In this document: positions 55,201 to 64,000 of the stretch, in pieces | Layout of the letters: each line of letters begins with the position of its first letter | Numbering within the stretch: position 1 is the stretch's first letter | Origin: Pseudomonas pudica | Lineage (GTDB): Bacteria > Pseudomonadota > Gammaproteobacteria > Pseudomonadales > Pseudomonadaceae | DNA: 64,000 bases | Direction: 5' to 3' | Assembly (NCBI RefSeq): GCF_015680405.1 | Contig: NZ_JADLJS010000007.1 | Coordinates: 62,001 to 126,000, forward strand | The notes under the pieces: model-generated | Told to the model about the DNA's origin: nothing | Databases searched by the model: none | Seen by the model: the letters and a program-made list of their open reading frames with translations, nothing else | Made by a program: the position numbers and the translations under genes

Positions 55201-56839
55201 GGGGGATCAATGACATGCGCGGAACCAAAGGGTCCTGATGACCTGCGCAAAAATCAACCACGCACTGTAGACCTACCTCGGAGACTTTCGCGTCTAGCCT
55301 GGCCGCAAGGGCACTGGAAAGAAACGCGCTTCGCCACTCCCTGGCAAAACGCACAACGCGCTCGGCACGCATGGTCTTGTCATCGAACTGTTCGGCAACA
55401 TAGGCCGGGTAACGGCCACCAATGTCGACCTGGGTGACCAGTCGCTTCGCTGCATCGGCATCCAGCCACTTCGGTGGAGTGATGCCTTTCTTATGGCGGA
55501 CCTGTTTGATGTACGCGCCCTTGAGCGAAGCAAGGTTGCCGATAGCGAATTCGGTAAGCGACTTCGTACCCACGAACGCCAGCGACTCGCCACCGCCAGC
55601 ACCTGTCGCAGCACCGCCAGGCACACCCCGGGCGATGTACAGGTCGAGGAGCAAGTGATCTGGAGAGGTTTCGTCCCCATACTCCTTTTTCATCTGCTCG
55701 CCCAATTGCTGTGCGGTAAATGCCGTCAACGACTGGATGCCGTCCAGCACCGAAACACCCCCGGCATCCAGCTGGTCAAGGGCGAGCTGCAACAACGCGG
55801 CGCGACAGGCAAAGCTGTCCTGCGGGGCACTGGCTCTGAGCCCTGGCGGGGCCATGGCGGGTGGCGTGTCGTCCTCGTAGCGTACGAACCAGGCTGCCGG
55901 GTCGCTCAGGTCGGCGAAACGCCTCTCCATTGCCGCCACATCGGACAAGCCACTGAAGCGCAACAGTTCGAAAGACTGGAACATGGACTCAAGCAGCAGC
56001 GAAACCTGCTGGGCAAAGACGTTGCCCTCGACCGGCTGACGCGTCCACGACAGGCTTTGAAAACTGTAGTGCCGCGCCAGTTCGCCCCTCAACGCGTCAC
56101 CGAAATCAGCCAAGGAAGCGAAGCTGCGCGTGATACCGGACGGTGCGCACCACAGCACCACCTGCCGCTCATCGTAGTCGCCAGTGACCAACAGGTGACT
56201 GAGCACCTGGTCGTATTGCATCGACCCACAGGTCAGGCTGGCTTTCACGAAGTAAACCGAAGGCTGGGCAGCTCCTCCGCGGATCAAGCCGCGAATGCAC
56301 GCCTGCTCCTGAGCATCCAATCCTTGCAGAGGCAGGCCACGCAACAGTGCAGTCCTCAGCAGTAGTTGCAGCCACTGATCACGGCTGACTCCTGCGCTGC
56401 CCTTGGCATTCCAGTATTTGAGCTGCGCCTCGCAGAAAAGCCTTGGCAGTTGTTGTACCAGCTCTTCGAGTGCATCAGAAATGCCGCTCAGTTGACGGGT
56501 ATCGAACGCGCTGTCCGAGCCTGGGAAACGGTATGAGGAAGTCAGTGCAAGATTGTGATGTCGCTCACCGACAGGCTCGATGTCCAGCGACTTTGCTTCG
56601 AGCAGTGCCTGGAGCACACGATCAACCAGCGGTTGGGTAGTCCAATAAGGCGTGCTGGGATCGGGACTATCCAGCATGAGAGGGTCGGCGTTGGACAGCG
56701 CCGGCTTCACATACTCAAGCCAGGGCAGCTTCCCCAGCAGCACGGTCCACAGCTTCTCGCTGGTCACCTGCCGCAATGTCGGCCGATCACTGAACTGACT
56801 GGCTGCGGCGTACTGAAAATCGAATGTGGAACGTTTCAT
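52202..56839 (-). CDS. Giant dermonecrotic toxin N-terminal (ToxA_N/DUF6543)-type protein without LRR or NEL
   Basis: 1545 aa from ATG 56839 (MKRSTFDFQYAAASQF), with GGAGG 8 nt upstream. No Sec signal. Residues about 470-690 contain the toxin-family segment (VDIGGRYPAYVAEQF, then VLLYRPLYRQDTVRDYASLEALLAHI, and LDWIDPAARDVY), the region shared in outline with the two giant genes at 6-17 kb. Residues about 920-1020 are strongly coiled-coil (KLYDRVGQLDVEILKLKSTV, QRAMEVRENIAQHREQIALLIEEA). The C-terminal part (LPSKRNLWAAHFHFRSPDAFAEDF) has no motif whose activity I can name. It lies between conserved envelope and choline genes, downstream of betT on the same strand. Toxin function is inferred from the N-terminal family only. 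Confidence 0.72.
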   Translation of the reverse strand: MKRSTFDFQYAAASQFSDRPTLRQVTSEKLWTVLLGKLPWLEYVKPALSNADPLMLDSPDPSTPYWTTQPLVDRVLQALLEAKSLDIEPVGERHHNLALTSSYRFPGSDSAFDTRQLSGISDALEELVQQLPRLFCEAQLKYWNAKGSAGVSRDQWLQLLLRTALLRGLPLQGLDAQEQACIRGLIRGGAAQPSVYFVKASLTCGSMQYDQVLSHLLVTGDYDERQVVLWCAPSGITRSFASLADFGDALRGELARHYSFQSLSWTRQPVEGNVFAQQVSLLLESMFQSFELLRFSGLSDVAAMERRFADLSDPAAWFVRYEDDTPPAMAPPGLRASAPQDSFACRAALLQLALDQLDAGGVSVLDGIQSLTAFTAQQLGEQMKKEYGDETSPDHLLLDLYIARGVPGGAATGAGGGESLAFVGTKSLTEFAIGNLASLKGAYIKQVRHKKGITPPKWLDADAAKRLVTQVDIGGRYPAYVAEQFDDKTMRAERVVRFAREWRSAFLSSALAARLDAKVSEVGLQCVVDFCAGHQDPLVPRMSLIPLAFRRSRHSRKKDAVRGMYLLFCAEPAKVLLYRPLYRQDTVRDYASLEALLAHIRESALFQESILDWIDPAARDVYAEGGFSEPHIVSIGIDPYALPAQPEPAMLDLELWRNDVDEKIYQANRDLLVELAGLESVSDAESRWQLLCEGAWLLFDVVTQAIRGPVASVAWLVQFLASLQHDLAALEQGGEFDRSAAVADMLLNLGMALLHAHQPKLETAPARLLPEVSLFEGPDRQSGAFTELAIEVREEPEGKLGEPGSQVLDFSWRGQQGFNWLPAQQRQRLQAMRSSVSVNGLNPLSVGDGEGLYQIDGNYYAAMAGDLYGVELLADGVRVVDATGGYGPWLAFVDGAWQVDTKLRLAGGAPSPRTSVSGRFKKLYDRVGQLDVEILKLKSTVRTTTEQIKVLYQSLTKIDALKVKTQEDVNSAPAGTDTKALRSLTARYEQRAMEVRENIAQHREQIALLIEEAIGNEDEQLKLLITMAEPKYATQRRKDGLDEPVVMLEESARIELIRDCEFVYKELSDLTDYPQLTALQRAMDAKQFAEAGEQYAAYRIKLELVVEYQDRMLAMQVHLDNLLAETPVGLVIPSSRPGKDRTVGQLIDERPFSTVQMRFHQAQNLAELSVHFDAPGDLQTVARYRDELVSMALRNAAEAHGELDFANLSADDRIVILQEAWDEYSAALLNSARILREGGDLIEPAMLERYRNHVEQLKEDAGQRLVAAISEQEGGKVAQKRTPYKVSTEEQRVVRNLAGQLMIGVERTIGENQIVEVRETFSEEVLAIFDLVDGEWRQRESKRPSLADEATPTDLSMWVQALLDKSDSVREQAKDYLEHDIKGTLLKQLFDQHLEKLNQALSVVRDAGGNDKLVRTLELELDKLGAEKKLQMTTLYTDTKYPSAEGLQYLHEEGLIQVEYLERRTMQDGSAFDEYRILRLPSKRNLWAAHFHFRSPDAFAEDFTVGHLKTWSQRRLSSQVAAVSGQRVHRGKLTLDQARGIIPFQ

Positions 56840-56916
56840 GAAGCATGCCTCCGGAAGAAAACCGGCAGGCTGCAGCAAACTTGTCCGACACCCGGGCTAA
56901 TTATTGCTTGCCAATG

Positions 56917-56942
56917 AAAAAGGCCCTGCGTCTTGCAGGGCC
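56917..56942 (-). terminator. betT terminator
   Basis: GGCCCTGC-AAGAC-GCAGGGCC followed by TTTTT on the minus strand, 18 bp after the betT stop. It separates betT from the giant gene, so that gene needs its own promoter in 56840-56916; I see no convincing boxes. Confidence 0.88.
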
Positions 56943-56959
56943 TCCTCATCGCTCAAGAA

Positions 56960-58963
56960 TCAGCTGTACACACGCCCCAGCAACTGGCGGTGGCTTTCGA
57001 ACTGGTCCAGTACATCACGCACGATCTGCTCTGGCGCAAAGCCCATCAGGTCGTACTCCTGGCTGCCATCGTGCAGGTACACCTCGGCACGATAGAAGCG
57101 CTGGCGCACTTCCGGCTCGCCTTCCACCGGTGCTTCGCTCGGCGCGGCCAGGTAGCCGTCCAGGCTCACTTCATAGACGAACGGGTTGCCCTCTTCCATC
57201 ATCACCCGCAGGCCCATCATGTTGCGCGACTGGCCAACCCGGGTTTCCACCTCGAAGCCCAGGGTCTGCAACTGCGCGGCGGCTTCTTTCAGCGCCGGGC
57301 TGACCTGCTTGTCCATGAAACGCTGCACCACGGCCTGGGTCGGCTGCAGTTCCAGCTGGGTCAGGCGCTCGCTGAAGCCACGACGGCCGCGGGCGGCCAA
57401 CTCGGCACGCTCCTGCTCCACCGCCACGTCCTGTTTCATGGCCTTGTACAGGCCGAACATGAACAGCACCAGCACCACCGAGAACGGCAGGCCCGCGAGC
57501 ACAACCATGGTCTGCATGGCTTCGAAGTTACCGGCGAACAGCAGGCCGATGGTGACCAGGGTGATGACCACCGACCAGAACACCACCATCCAGTGCGGGG
57601 CGTCTTCGTCGACCTTGCCGCCTTTGCACGACAGGTTGGCCATCATCACCGCACCGGAGTCGGCCGGTGTGAGGAACAGCACGAAGCCGACGAACACCGC
57701 TACACCGATCACGATCTTGGCCGCCGGGAAGTATTCCAGCAGCTGGTAGATCGACATCGACGGCTGTTCCAGGGCGGTCTTGCCCAGCTCCACGGCGCCC
57801 TGGTTGATCACCAGGTCCAGCGCGGTGTTGCCGAAGATCGACAGCCAGGCCAGGGTGAAGCCCAGCGGGATCAGCAACACGCCGCTGACCAGTTGACGCA
57901 CGGTGCGGCCCTTGGAGATACGGGCAATGAACATGCCGACGAACGGGCCCCAGGAGATCCACCAGGCCCAGTAGAACACGGTCCACAGGCCCAGCCAGCG
58001 CTCGGACTTGCCGGCTTCGCCTTCATACACATAAAGGTCGAAGGTTTTCAGCACGATACCGTTGAGGTAGTCACCGATGTTCTGCACGAAGCCGTTGAGC
58101 AGGTGCAGGGTTTCGCCGCCCAGCAGGACGAAGATCAACAGGCCGCTGAACAGTACGATGTTCAGGTTGGACAGGCGGCGAATGCCGTTTTCCACACCCG
58201 AGACCGCCGCCACGGTAGCAACACCGGCCATGACCAGGATCACCACCAGCAGGTTGGTCTTGCTGTGGTCCATGCCGAAAAGGTATTCCAGGCCAGAGGC
58301 TACCTGCATCGAGCCGATGCCCAGGTTGGTCACCAGGCCCAGCAGGGTGACGAACATGCCGAAGATGTCCACGGCATTGCCGGCAGCGCCCTTGACCCAA
58401 CGCTCACCCACCAGCGGGTACAGTGCCGAACGCAGGGCCAGCGGCTGGTTGTGGCGGTAGGCGAAGTAACCCACGGCCAGGCCGACCAGGGCGTAGATCG
58501 CCCAGCCATGCAGGCCCCAGTGCAGGAAGGTCAGCTGCAGGCCCTGGCGCGCTGCGTCGAGGCTGGCAGAAGTACCTTCCGGTGGATTGAAGTAGTGGTC
58601 CAGTGGCTCGGAGGCGCCGAAGTACAGCAGCGAAATGCCGATACCGGAGGAGAACAGCATGCCGGCCCAAGCGCCATAGCTGAAGTCGGGCTGGTCATCC
58701 TTGCCACCAAGCTTGAGCTTGCCGTAGTCGGAAAAGGCCAGGTAGATGACGAACAGCAGGTAACCGCCGATTACCAGCATGTAGTACCAGCCGAAGGTGC
58801 GCGTCAGCCATTTCTGGGCCACGCCCAGCACTTGGCCGGCGGTTTCGGGTACAGCGATAAGCAAGGCAGTCAGAACGAGGATCATCAGCGCGGAGGTGAA
58901 GAACACCACGCGGTTGACCCGTACCCTCTCGGCCGGAGGGTTGGTAAGTGAGGCAGAACTCAT
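56960..58963 (-). CDS. betT: BCCT-family choline transporter BetT
   Basis: High-affinity, proton-driven choline importer, 667 aa, with 12 transmembrane segments in residues 15-510 and the BCCT substrate signature FYWAWWISWGPFVGMFIARISKGRTVR near residue 330, plus WGLHGWAIYALVGLA near 149. The long C-terminal cytosolic domain (about 515-667) is typical of osmotically regulated BetT. Located opposite betI-B-A, it supplies their substrate. Ends in a strong terminator. Confidence 0.95.
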   Translation of the reverse strand: MSSASLTNPPAERVRVNRVVFFTSALMILVLTALLIAVPETAGQVLGVAQKWLTRTFGWYYMLVIGGYLLFVIYLAFSDYGKLKLGGKDDQPDFSYGAWAGMLFSSGIGISLLYFGASEPLDHYFNPPEGTSASLDAARQGLQLTFLHWGLHGWAIYALVGLAVGYFAYRHNQPLALRSALYPLVGERWVKGAAGNAVDIFGMFVTLLGLVTNLGIGSMQVASGLEYLFGMDHSKTNLLVVILVMAGVATVAAVSGVENGIRRLSNLNIVLFSGLLIFVLLGGETLHLLNGFVQNIGDYLNGIVLKTFDLYVYEGEAGKSERWLGLWTVFYWAWWISWGPFVGMFIARISKGRTVRQLVSGVLLIPLGFTLAWLSIFGNTALDLVINQGAVELGKTALEQPSMSIYQLLEYFPAAKIVIGVAVFVGFVLFLTPADSGAVMMANLSCKGGKVDEDAPHWMVVFWSVVITLVTIGLLFAGNFEAMQTMVVLAGLPFSVVLVLFMFGLYKAMKQDVAVEQERAELAARGRRGFSERLTQLELQPTQAVVQRFMDKQVSPALKEAAAQLQTLGFEVETRVGQSRNMMGLRVMMEEGNPFVYEVSLDGYLAAPSEAPVEGEPEVRQRFYRAEVYLHDGSQEYDLMGFAPEQIVRDVLDQFESHRQLLGRVYS

Positions 58964-59350
58964 TGCACGAATGCTCCGGGCAGTGCGGCTGTGGAGGCTA
59001 ATCAGTCTTTCCCGAGCAATTGGTGGAATATCCCCACTGCATCAGGTGTTATAAAAGCACCCTGGAAACCGTGATCCCGAATCGATACGTTGCAAAAAAA
59101 CAGACAGGTGGCCTGCTGCAAATGCCACACCTTCGCTGAGGTGCGCGCATTCGTCACAGATCACCCCGCCCGCTCCAAGGGCCCGCCGCAGGGTCCATGA
59201 CCGCACGGCAGAATCTGCATTTCGCATCGCTCATGCCCGTCAACGCCTTGTATTCCGGGGGTTACGCGATTTCCTGGGGTGTCAATCCGTGCCTTCTCGA
59301 CCGCCTGAAAAACTGTCAATGGCACAAATTGTCGCAGAGCTTATTCTTTA

Positions 59351-59383
59351 TTGATTGAACGTTCAATCAAAACAAAATAGACT
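59351..59383 (+). promoter_or_regulatory. BetI operator palindrome and betI promoter
   Basis: TTGATTGAACGTTCAATCAA (59351-59370) is a perfect 20-bp palindrome, as expected for the TetR-type repressor BetI. It covers a possible -35 (TTGAAC, 59355) with TAGACT at 59378 as -10 and a 17-bp spacer. Nothing else is recognised in the 476-bp gap 58964-59439, which also must carry the betT promoter. Confidence 0.85.
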
Positions 59384-59439
59384 GGCCTTCGCCGAGTCAG
59401 CCGCCCGTCGTCTGCTCGCAGGCCTGAGGAGATAGCAAG

Positions 59440-60096
59440 ATGCCCAAGGTCGGTATGCAACCCATCCGCCGCCAGCAGTTGATCGAAGCCACGTTGCAGG
59501 CGGTCGATCAGGTCGGACTGGGCGACGCCAGCATTGCGCTGATTGCCCGTTTGGCCGGTGTGTCGAACGGCATCATCAGTCACTACTTTCGGGACAAGAA
59601 CGGCCTGATCGCAGCGACGATGGGTTACATCATGAACATGCTCAACGAAGGCGTTAGAGCACGTCGCCAGGCCCTGACGGACGACAGCCCGCGCGCCCAC
59701 CTGAAAGTGATCATCGAGGGCAACTTCGATGCCAGCCAGGTGAACGGCCCGGCGATGAAAACCTGGTTGGCCTTCTGGGCTTCCAGCATGCACCAGCCCG
59801 ATTTGCACAGGTTGCAGCGGATCAACGACCACCGCTTGTATTCCAACCTGTGTTGCCAGTTCCGCCGCGCCCTGCCGCTCTACCATGCGCGCAAGGCAGC
59901 CCGCGGCCTGGCAGCCTTGATCGACGGCTTGTGGCTGCGTGGTGCCCTGTCGGGAGATGCATTCGACACCGACCAGGCGATACGGATTGCTTACGAATAC
60001 ATGGATCTACAACTGGCTAAGCAGCACACCCTGGGTACAAACGACCAGGCCGCTGAACAGCCGCGCACGGCCCTTGCCAACCCGGCAGGAGCGTGA
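59440..60096 (+). CDS. betI: TetR-family choline-responsive repressor BetI
   Basis: 218-aa repressor of the bet genes, released by choline. An N-terminal helix-turn-helix ([48 protein letters not shown]) is followed by the BetI-specific ligand domain ([31 protein letters not shown]). The C-terminal 20 residues are an extra Ala/Gln-rich tail. GAGGAG precedes the ATG. First gene of betI-betB-betA, 39 bp before betB. Confidence 0.96.
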   Translation: MPKVGMQPIRRQQLIEATLQAVDQVGLGDASIALIARLAGVSNGIISHYFRDKNGLIAATMGYIMNMLNEGVRARRQALTDDSPRAHLKVIIEGNFDASQVNGPAMKTWLAFWASSMHQPDLHRLQRINDHRLYSNLCCQFRRALPLYHARKAARGLAALIDGLWLRGALSGDAFDTDQAIRIAYEYMDLQLAKQHTLGTNDQAAEQPRTALANPAGA

Positions 60097-60135
60097 CGCG
60101 CAAGCCAAACCACACACTGCACTTGCGAGGACACT

Positions 60136-61608
60136 ATGGCCCGTTTCGGAACGCAAAAACTCTACATTGATGGCGCTTACGTCGACGCTGGCAGCGATGC
60201 CACCTTCGAAGCCATCAACCCGGCTACCGGCGAAGTCCTCGCCCACGTGCAACGTGCCACCGAGGCTGACGTCGAGAAGGCCGTCGAAAGCGCCGAGCGT
60301 GGCCAGAAAGTCTGGGCCGCGATGACCGCCATGCAGCGTTCGCGCATCCTGCGCCGCGCCGTCGAGATCCTGCGCGAGCGCAACGACGAGCTGGCCATGC
60401 TGGAAACCCTGGACACCGGCAAGTCGTACTCGGAAACCCGCTACGTCGACATCGTCACCGGCGCCGACGTGCTGGAGTACTACGCTGGCCTGGTTCCGGC
60501 CATCGAAGGCGAGCAGATCCCGCTGCGTGAATCGTCCTTCGTCTACACCCGCCGCGAGCCGCTGGGCGTGACCGCCGGTATCGGCGCCTGGAACTACCCG
60601 ATCCAGATCGCCCTGTGGAAATCCGCCCCGGCCCTGGCCGCCGGCAACGCGATGATCTTCAAACCCTCGGAAGTCACCTCGCTGACCACCCTGAAACTGG
60701 CCGAGATCTACACCGAAGCCGGCCTGCCGAACGGTGTGTTCAACGTCCTGACCGGCAGCGGCCGCGAAGTCGGCACCTGGCTGACCGAGCACCCACGCAT
60801 CGAAAAAGTCTCCTTCACCGGCGGCACCACCACCGGCAAGAAGGTCATGGCCAGCGCCTCGAGCTCGTCGCTCAAGGAAGTCACCATGGAACTGGGCGGC
60901 AAGTCGCCACTGATCATCTGCGCCGACGCCGACCTGGACAAGGCCGCCGACATCGCCATGATGGCCAACTTCTACAGCTCGGGCCAGGTGTGCACCAACG
61001 GCACCCGCGTATTCATCCCGGCTGAAATGAAAGCTGCCTTCGAGGCCAAGATCGTCGAGCGCGTTGCCCGCATCCGCGCTGGCAACCCGGAAGACGAAAA
61101 CACCAACTTCGGCCCGCTGGTCAGCTTCCAGCACATGGAAAGCGTGCTTGGCTACATCGCCAAGGGCAAGGAAGAAGGTGCCCGTGTGCTGTGCGGTGGC
61201 GAGCGACTGACCGCCGGTGATTTCGCCAAGGGCGCGTTTGTGGCCCCGACCGTGTTCACCGACTGCACCGACGACATGACCATCGTCAAGGAAGAGATCT
61301 TTGGCCCGGTGATGAGCATCCTCACCTACGAAACCGAAGAAGAAGTCATCCGTCGTGCCAACGACACCGAATACGGCCTGGCCGCCGGTGTCTGCACCAA
61401 CGACATCACCCGCGCCCACCGCATCATCCACAAGCTGGAAGCCGGTATCTGCTGGATCAACGCCTGGGGCGAATCGCCGGCCGAAATGCCGGTCGGTGGC
61501 TACAAGCAGTCGGGCGTCGGCCGTGAGAACGGCGTCAGCTCGCTGGCTCAATACACTCGCATCAAGTCGGTCCAGGTCGAGCTGGGCGGCTACAACTCGG
61601 TTTTCTAA
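60136..61608 (+). CDS. betB: Betaine aldehyde dehydrogenase
   Basis: Second step of choline oxidation: NAD(P)-dependent oxidation of betaine aldehyde to glycine betaine. 490 aa ALDH with [32 protein letters not shown] near residue 148, the coenzyme loop [11 protein letters not shown], the general base Glu in MELGGKSPL near 252 and the catalytic Cys in [13 protein letters not shown] near 286. A K+-dependent BetB type. Middle gene of betIBA. Confidence 0.97.
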   Translation: MARFGTQKLYIDGAYVDAGSDATFEAINPATGEVLAHVQRATEADVEKAVESAERGQKVWAAMTAMQRSRILRRAVEILRERNDELAMLETLDTGKSYSETRYVDIVTGADVLEYYAGLVPAIEGEQIPLRESSFVYTRREPLGVTAGIGAWNYPIQIALWKSAPALAAGNAMIFKPSEVTSLTTLKLAEIYTEAGLPNGVFNVLTGSGREVGTWLTEHPRIEKVSFTGGTTTGKKVMASASSSSLKEVTMELGGKSPLIICADADLDKAADIAMMANFYSSGQVCTNGTRVFIPAEMKAAFEAKIVERVARIRAGNPEDENTNFGPLVSFQHMESVLGYIAKGKEEGARVLCGGERLTAGDFAKGAFVAPTVFTDCTDDMTIVKEEIFGPVMSILTYETEEEVIRRANDTEYGLAAGVCTNDITRAHRIIHKLEAGICWINAWGESPAEMPVGGYKQSGVGRENGVSSLAQYTRIKSVQVELGGYNSVF

Positions 61609-61686
61609 GACCCTGTCCAGCCACGCCCGTGCCTCTGCGCACGGGCGTTCCCGCTCCCTGATCACCGCCAACACGAGGGTACTTTC

Positions 61687-63384
61687 ATGTCCCAAGAATT
61701 CGATTACATCATCGTCGGTGCCGGCTCGGCCGGTAACACCCTGGCGACCCGCCTGACCGAAGACGCCGGCGTCACCGTACTGCTGCTGGAAGCCGGTGGC
61801 CCCGACTACCGCTTCGACTTCCGTACCCAGATGCCGGCCGCCCTGGCCTTCCCGCTGCAGGGCCGCCGCTACAACTGGGCCTACGAGACCGACCCGGAGC
61901 CGTACATGGGCGGCCGCCGCATGGAATGTGGCCGCGGCAAGGGCCTGGGTGGTTCGTCGCTGATCAACGGCATGTGCTACATCCGCGGTAACGCCATGGA
62001 CTTCGACGGCTGGGCGGAACTGCCAGGCCTGGAAGACTGGACCTACCTGGACTGCCTGCCGTACTTCCGCAAGGCTGAAACCCGCGACATCGGCCCGAAC
62101 GACTACCACGGGGGCGAAGGCCCGGTCAGCGTGACCACGCCGAAAGCCGGCAACAACCCGCTGTTCCACGCCATGGTCGAAGCCGGCGTGCAGGCCGGTT
62201 ACCCACGCACCGAAGACCTCAACGGCTACCAGCAGGAAGGCTTCGGCCCGATGGACCGTACGGTGACCAAGAACGGCCGTCGTTCTAGCACCGCCCGTGG
62301 CTATCTGGACCAGGCCAAGAAGCGCCCGAACCTGACCATCGTCACCCACGCCCTGACTGATCGCGTACTGTTCGACGGCAAGCGCGCCATCGGTGTGACC
62401 TACCTGGTCGGTGACAGTGAAGAGCGCGTTGAAGCCCGTGCCCGCAAGGAAGTGATCGTCAGCTCTGGCGCAATCGCTTCACCGCAGTTGCTGCAGCGCT
62501 CCGGTGTTGGCCCGCGCGCCCTGCTGGAAAGCCTCGACATCCCGGTGGTACACGACCTGCCGGGCGTTGGCGAGAACCTGCAGGACCACCTGGAACTGTA
62601 CCTGCAGTACGCCTGCACCCAGCCGGTGTCGCTGTACCCGTCGCTGCTGTGGTGGAACCAGCCAGCCATCGGTGCCGAGTGGATGCTCAACGGCACCGGC
62701 ATCGGCGCCAGCAACCAGTTCGAAGCCGGTGGTTTCATTCGTACCCGCCCTGAATTCAAGTGGCCGAACATCCAGTACCACTTCCTGCCGGTGGCCATCA
62801 ACTACAACGGCTCCAATGGCGTGAAGGAACACGGCTTCCAGGCGCACATGGGTTCGATGCGTTCGCCTGCGCGTGGCCGCATCCAGGCCAAGTCGAAAGA
62901 CCCGCGCCAACACCCGAGCATCCTGTTCAACTACATGTCCACCGAGCAGGACTGGCAGGAATTCCGTGACGGCATCCGCCTGACCCGCGAAATCATGGCC
63001 CAGCCAGCACTGGACCCGTACCGTGGCCGTGAGATCAGCCCAGGCGCACACGTGCAAACCGATGAAGAGCTGGACAAGTTCATCCGCGAGCACGCCGAAA
63101 CCGCCTTCCACCCATCCTGCTCGTGCAAGATGGGCACCGACGACATGGCAGTGGTCGACGGTGAAGGACGCGTTCATGGCATGAAGGGCCTGCGCGTGGT
63201 CGATGCGTCGATCATGCCGCTGATCATCACCGGCAACCTCAACGCCACCACGATCATGATCGCCGAGAAAATCTCGGACAAGATCCGTGGCCGCAAGCCG
63301 CTGCCGCGCAGCACCGCCAAGTACTACGTGGCCAACGGTGCACCGGTTAAGGGCAAGCCGATGCGTGAGGTCAAGCAGGCGTAA
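61687..63384 (+). CDS. betA: Choline dehydrogenase
   Basis: First step of choline oxidation: membrane-associated FAD enzyme (GMC family) giving betaine aldehyde. 565 aa with the FAD dinucleotide fold [18 protein letters not shown] near residue 8, [20 protein letters not shown] near 80, the GMC signature [18 protein letters not shown] near 259 and the active-site HPSCSCKMG near 476. Last gene of betIBA, 78 bp after betB. Confidence 0.97.
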   Translation: MSQEFDYIIVGAGSAGNTLATRLTEDAGVTVLLLEAGGPDYRFDFRTQMPAALAFPLQGRRYNWAYETDPEPYMGGRRMECGRGKGLGGSSLINGMCYIRGNAMDFDGWAELPGLEDWTYLDCLPYFRKAETRDIGPNDYHGGEGPVSVTTPKAGNNPLFHAMVEAGVQAGYPRTEDLNGYQQEGFGPMDRTVTKNGRRSSTARGYLDQAKKRPNLTIVTHALTDRVLFDGKRAIGVTYLVGDSEERVEARARKEVIVSSGAIASPQLLQRSGVGPRALLESLDIPVVHDLPGVGENLQDHLELYLQYACTQPVSLYPSLLWWNQPAIGAEWMLNGTGIGASNQFEAGGFIRTRPEFKWPNIQYHFLPVAINYNGSNGVKEHGFQAHMGSMRSPARGRIQAKSKDPRQHPSILFNYMSTEQDWQEFRDGIRLTREIMAQPALDPYRGREISPGAHVQTDEELDKFIREHAETAFHPSCSCKMGTDDMAVVDGEGRVHGMKGLRVVDASIMPLIITGNLNATTIMIAEKISDKIRGRKPLPRSTAKYYVANGAPVKGKPMREVKQA

Positions 63385-63391
63385 ATCCTGC

Positions 63392-63488
63392 ACCGGCCTT
63401 TTCGCGGTTAAACCGCTCCCACAGGGTTTGCACAGGTCTGGAAACTGTGCAGCACGTGTGGGAGCGGGGTTCACCCGCGAAAGGGCCT
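63392..63488. repeat. Paired REP palindrome after betA
   Basis: CCGGCCTTTTCGCGGTTAAA.. CCGCTCCCACAGGG inverted against GTGTGGGAGCGGGGTTCACCCGCGAAAGGGCC: the classical P. putida REP type, also seen at 38.5 kb. Confidence 0.85.
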
Positions 63489-63504
63489 GCCCAGACAACA
63501 CCAG

Positions 63505-63533
63505 AAAAGGCACCCACCGCGGTGCCTTTTTTT
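63505..63533 (+). terminator. betIBA terminator
   Basis: GGCACC-CACCGC-GGTGCC extended by AAAA on the left and a run of seven T on the right, 120 bp after betA. Confidence 0.9.
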
Positions 63534-63651
63534 CATCTGCAGAAACGCTTTACAGCCTGCCAATTCATCAGGTTAGAATCATTTGGCACGCGACCTGCTA
63601 GCGTCATGCTATCAAGTCCCCTCCCCCCTGCGGTCCCCGGAGTATCTGCCT

Positions 63652-64000
63652 TTGGATGCAAGCACCATCAACAGCCTGTTCCTGATCGGCGCATTGCTGG
63701 TGGGCGCAAGTATCCTGGTCAGTTCGCTGTCGTCGCGCCTGGGCATCCCTATTCTGGTCATCATCCTCGCCGTCGGCATGGTCGCCGGGGTCGATGGTGG
63801 CGGCATCATCTTCAACAACTACCCGACCGCCTACCTGGTGGGCAACCTGGCGCTGGCCGTGATCCTGCTTGACGGCGGCCTGCGCACGCGGGTGGCGAGC
63901 TTCCGCGTGGCGCTGTGGCCGGCGCTGTCGCTGGCCACCATCGGCGTGATGATCACCACCGCCCTCACCGGCCTGGTCGCCGCCTGGCTGTTCGACCTGA
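63652..64000 (+). CDS. nhaP2: Cation/proton antiporter NhaP2/CvrA type (5' part only)
   Basis: The first 116 codons of a CPA1-family antiporter, cut by the window end. The start is TTG at 63652 ([20 protein letters not shown]), with CGGAG upstream. Hydrophobic segments begin at once ([38 protein letters not shown]), and the family block [17 protein letters not shown] is near residue 69. NhaP2/CvrA exchanges K+ (or Na+) for H+ and regulates cell volume in low osmolarity. Substrate is from family knowledge only. Confidence 0.85.
   Translation, partial: MDASTINSLFLIGALLVGASILVSSLSSRLGIPILVIILAVGMVAGVDGGGIIFNNYPTAYLVGNLALAVILLDGGLRTRVASFRVALWPALSLATIGVMITTALTGLVAAWLFDL

Noticed and set aside
59042..59227. 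61-codon minus-strand frame in the betT-betI gap
   Set aside because: No ribosome site, no recognisable sequence, and the region should hold bet regulatory DNA.
1..64000. Prophage, insertion sequence or integrative element carrying the giant genes
   Set aside because: No integrase, transposase, tRNA-linked attachment site or flanking direct repeat was seen at either toxin interval.

Overview
The window is a contiguous stretch of a fluorescent-pseudomonad chromosome, most likely the Pseudomonas putida group. The urocanase, HutC and histidase proteins match my memory of the P. putida proteins almost residue for residue. The gene order (opgGH, hut cluster, fbp, glgP, typA, thiI, glnA, ntrBC, secB, gpmI, ctpA, betTIBA) is the usual Pseudomonas order. 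DNA is GC-rich, GTG starts are frequent, and eight intergenic gaps carry paired REP-type palindromes. I see no rRNA, tRNA, transposase, integrase or CRISPR.

Layout. 1-5.8 kb: osmoregulated periplasmic glucan synthesis (opgG, opgH; opgH is cut by the window edge), then dtd and pip. 5.96-17.26 kb: two giant paralogous genes in tandem, each with a dermonecrotic-toxin-type N-terminal region, leucine-rich repeats and a C-terminal IpaH-like (NEL) ubiquitin-ligase region containing the Cys-x-Asp motif. 17.3-27.3 kb: the complete five-enzyme histidine utilisation cluster (hutG, I, T, H, U, D, C; hutF divergent) with HutC operator-like palindromes. 27.3-33.4 kb: lipocalin and small lipoprotein pair, a DUF924 protein, fbp, glgP, and a YkgJ zinc/iron-cluster-type protein. 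33.4-38.4 kb: a PhoPQ-related (PqaA) lipoprotein, typA and thiI.

38.4-44.5 kb: nitrogen control. glnA has two NtrC-type sites and a -24/-12 promoter. A lipoprotein fusing a cupin to a secreted-type chorismate mutase follows, then ntrB-ntrC. Downstream of ntrC is an intergenic transcription unit with an NtrC site, a near-perfect sigma-54 promoter and three 57-61 bp repeats, interpreted as an NrsZ-type processed sRNA. 44.5-52.2 kb: a small membrane protein, trmL, the secB-grxC-rhodanese operon, gpmI, an EnvC-like amidase activator, ctpA and a divergent polysaccharide deacetylase. 52.2-56.8 kb: a third giant toxin-like gene, transcribed towards the deacetylase and overlapping its end. 57-63.4 kb: choline uptake and oxidation to glycine betaine (betT; divergent betI-betB-betA with a perfect 20-bp BetI-type palindrome). 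The window ends inside a cation/proton antiporter of the NhaP2/CvrA type.

The core genes are ordinary. The accessory material is the three giant ToxA_N/DUF6543-type proteins, embedded in otherwise conserved housekeeping neighbourhoods with no secretion system nearby. The next most interesting items are the NrsZ-like repeat RNA and the cupin-chorismate mutase lipoprotein between glnA and ntrB.
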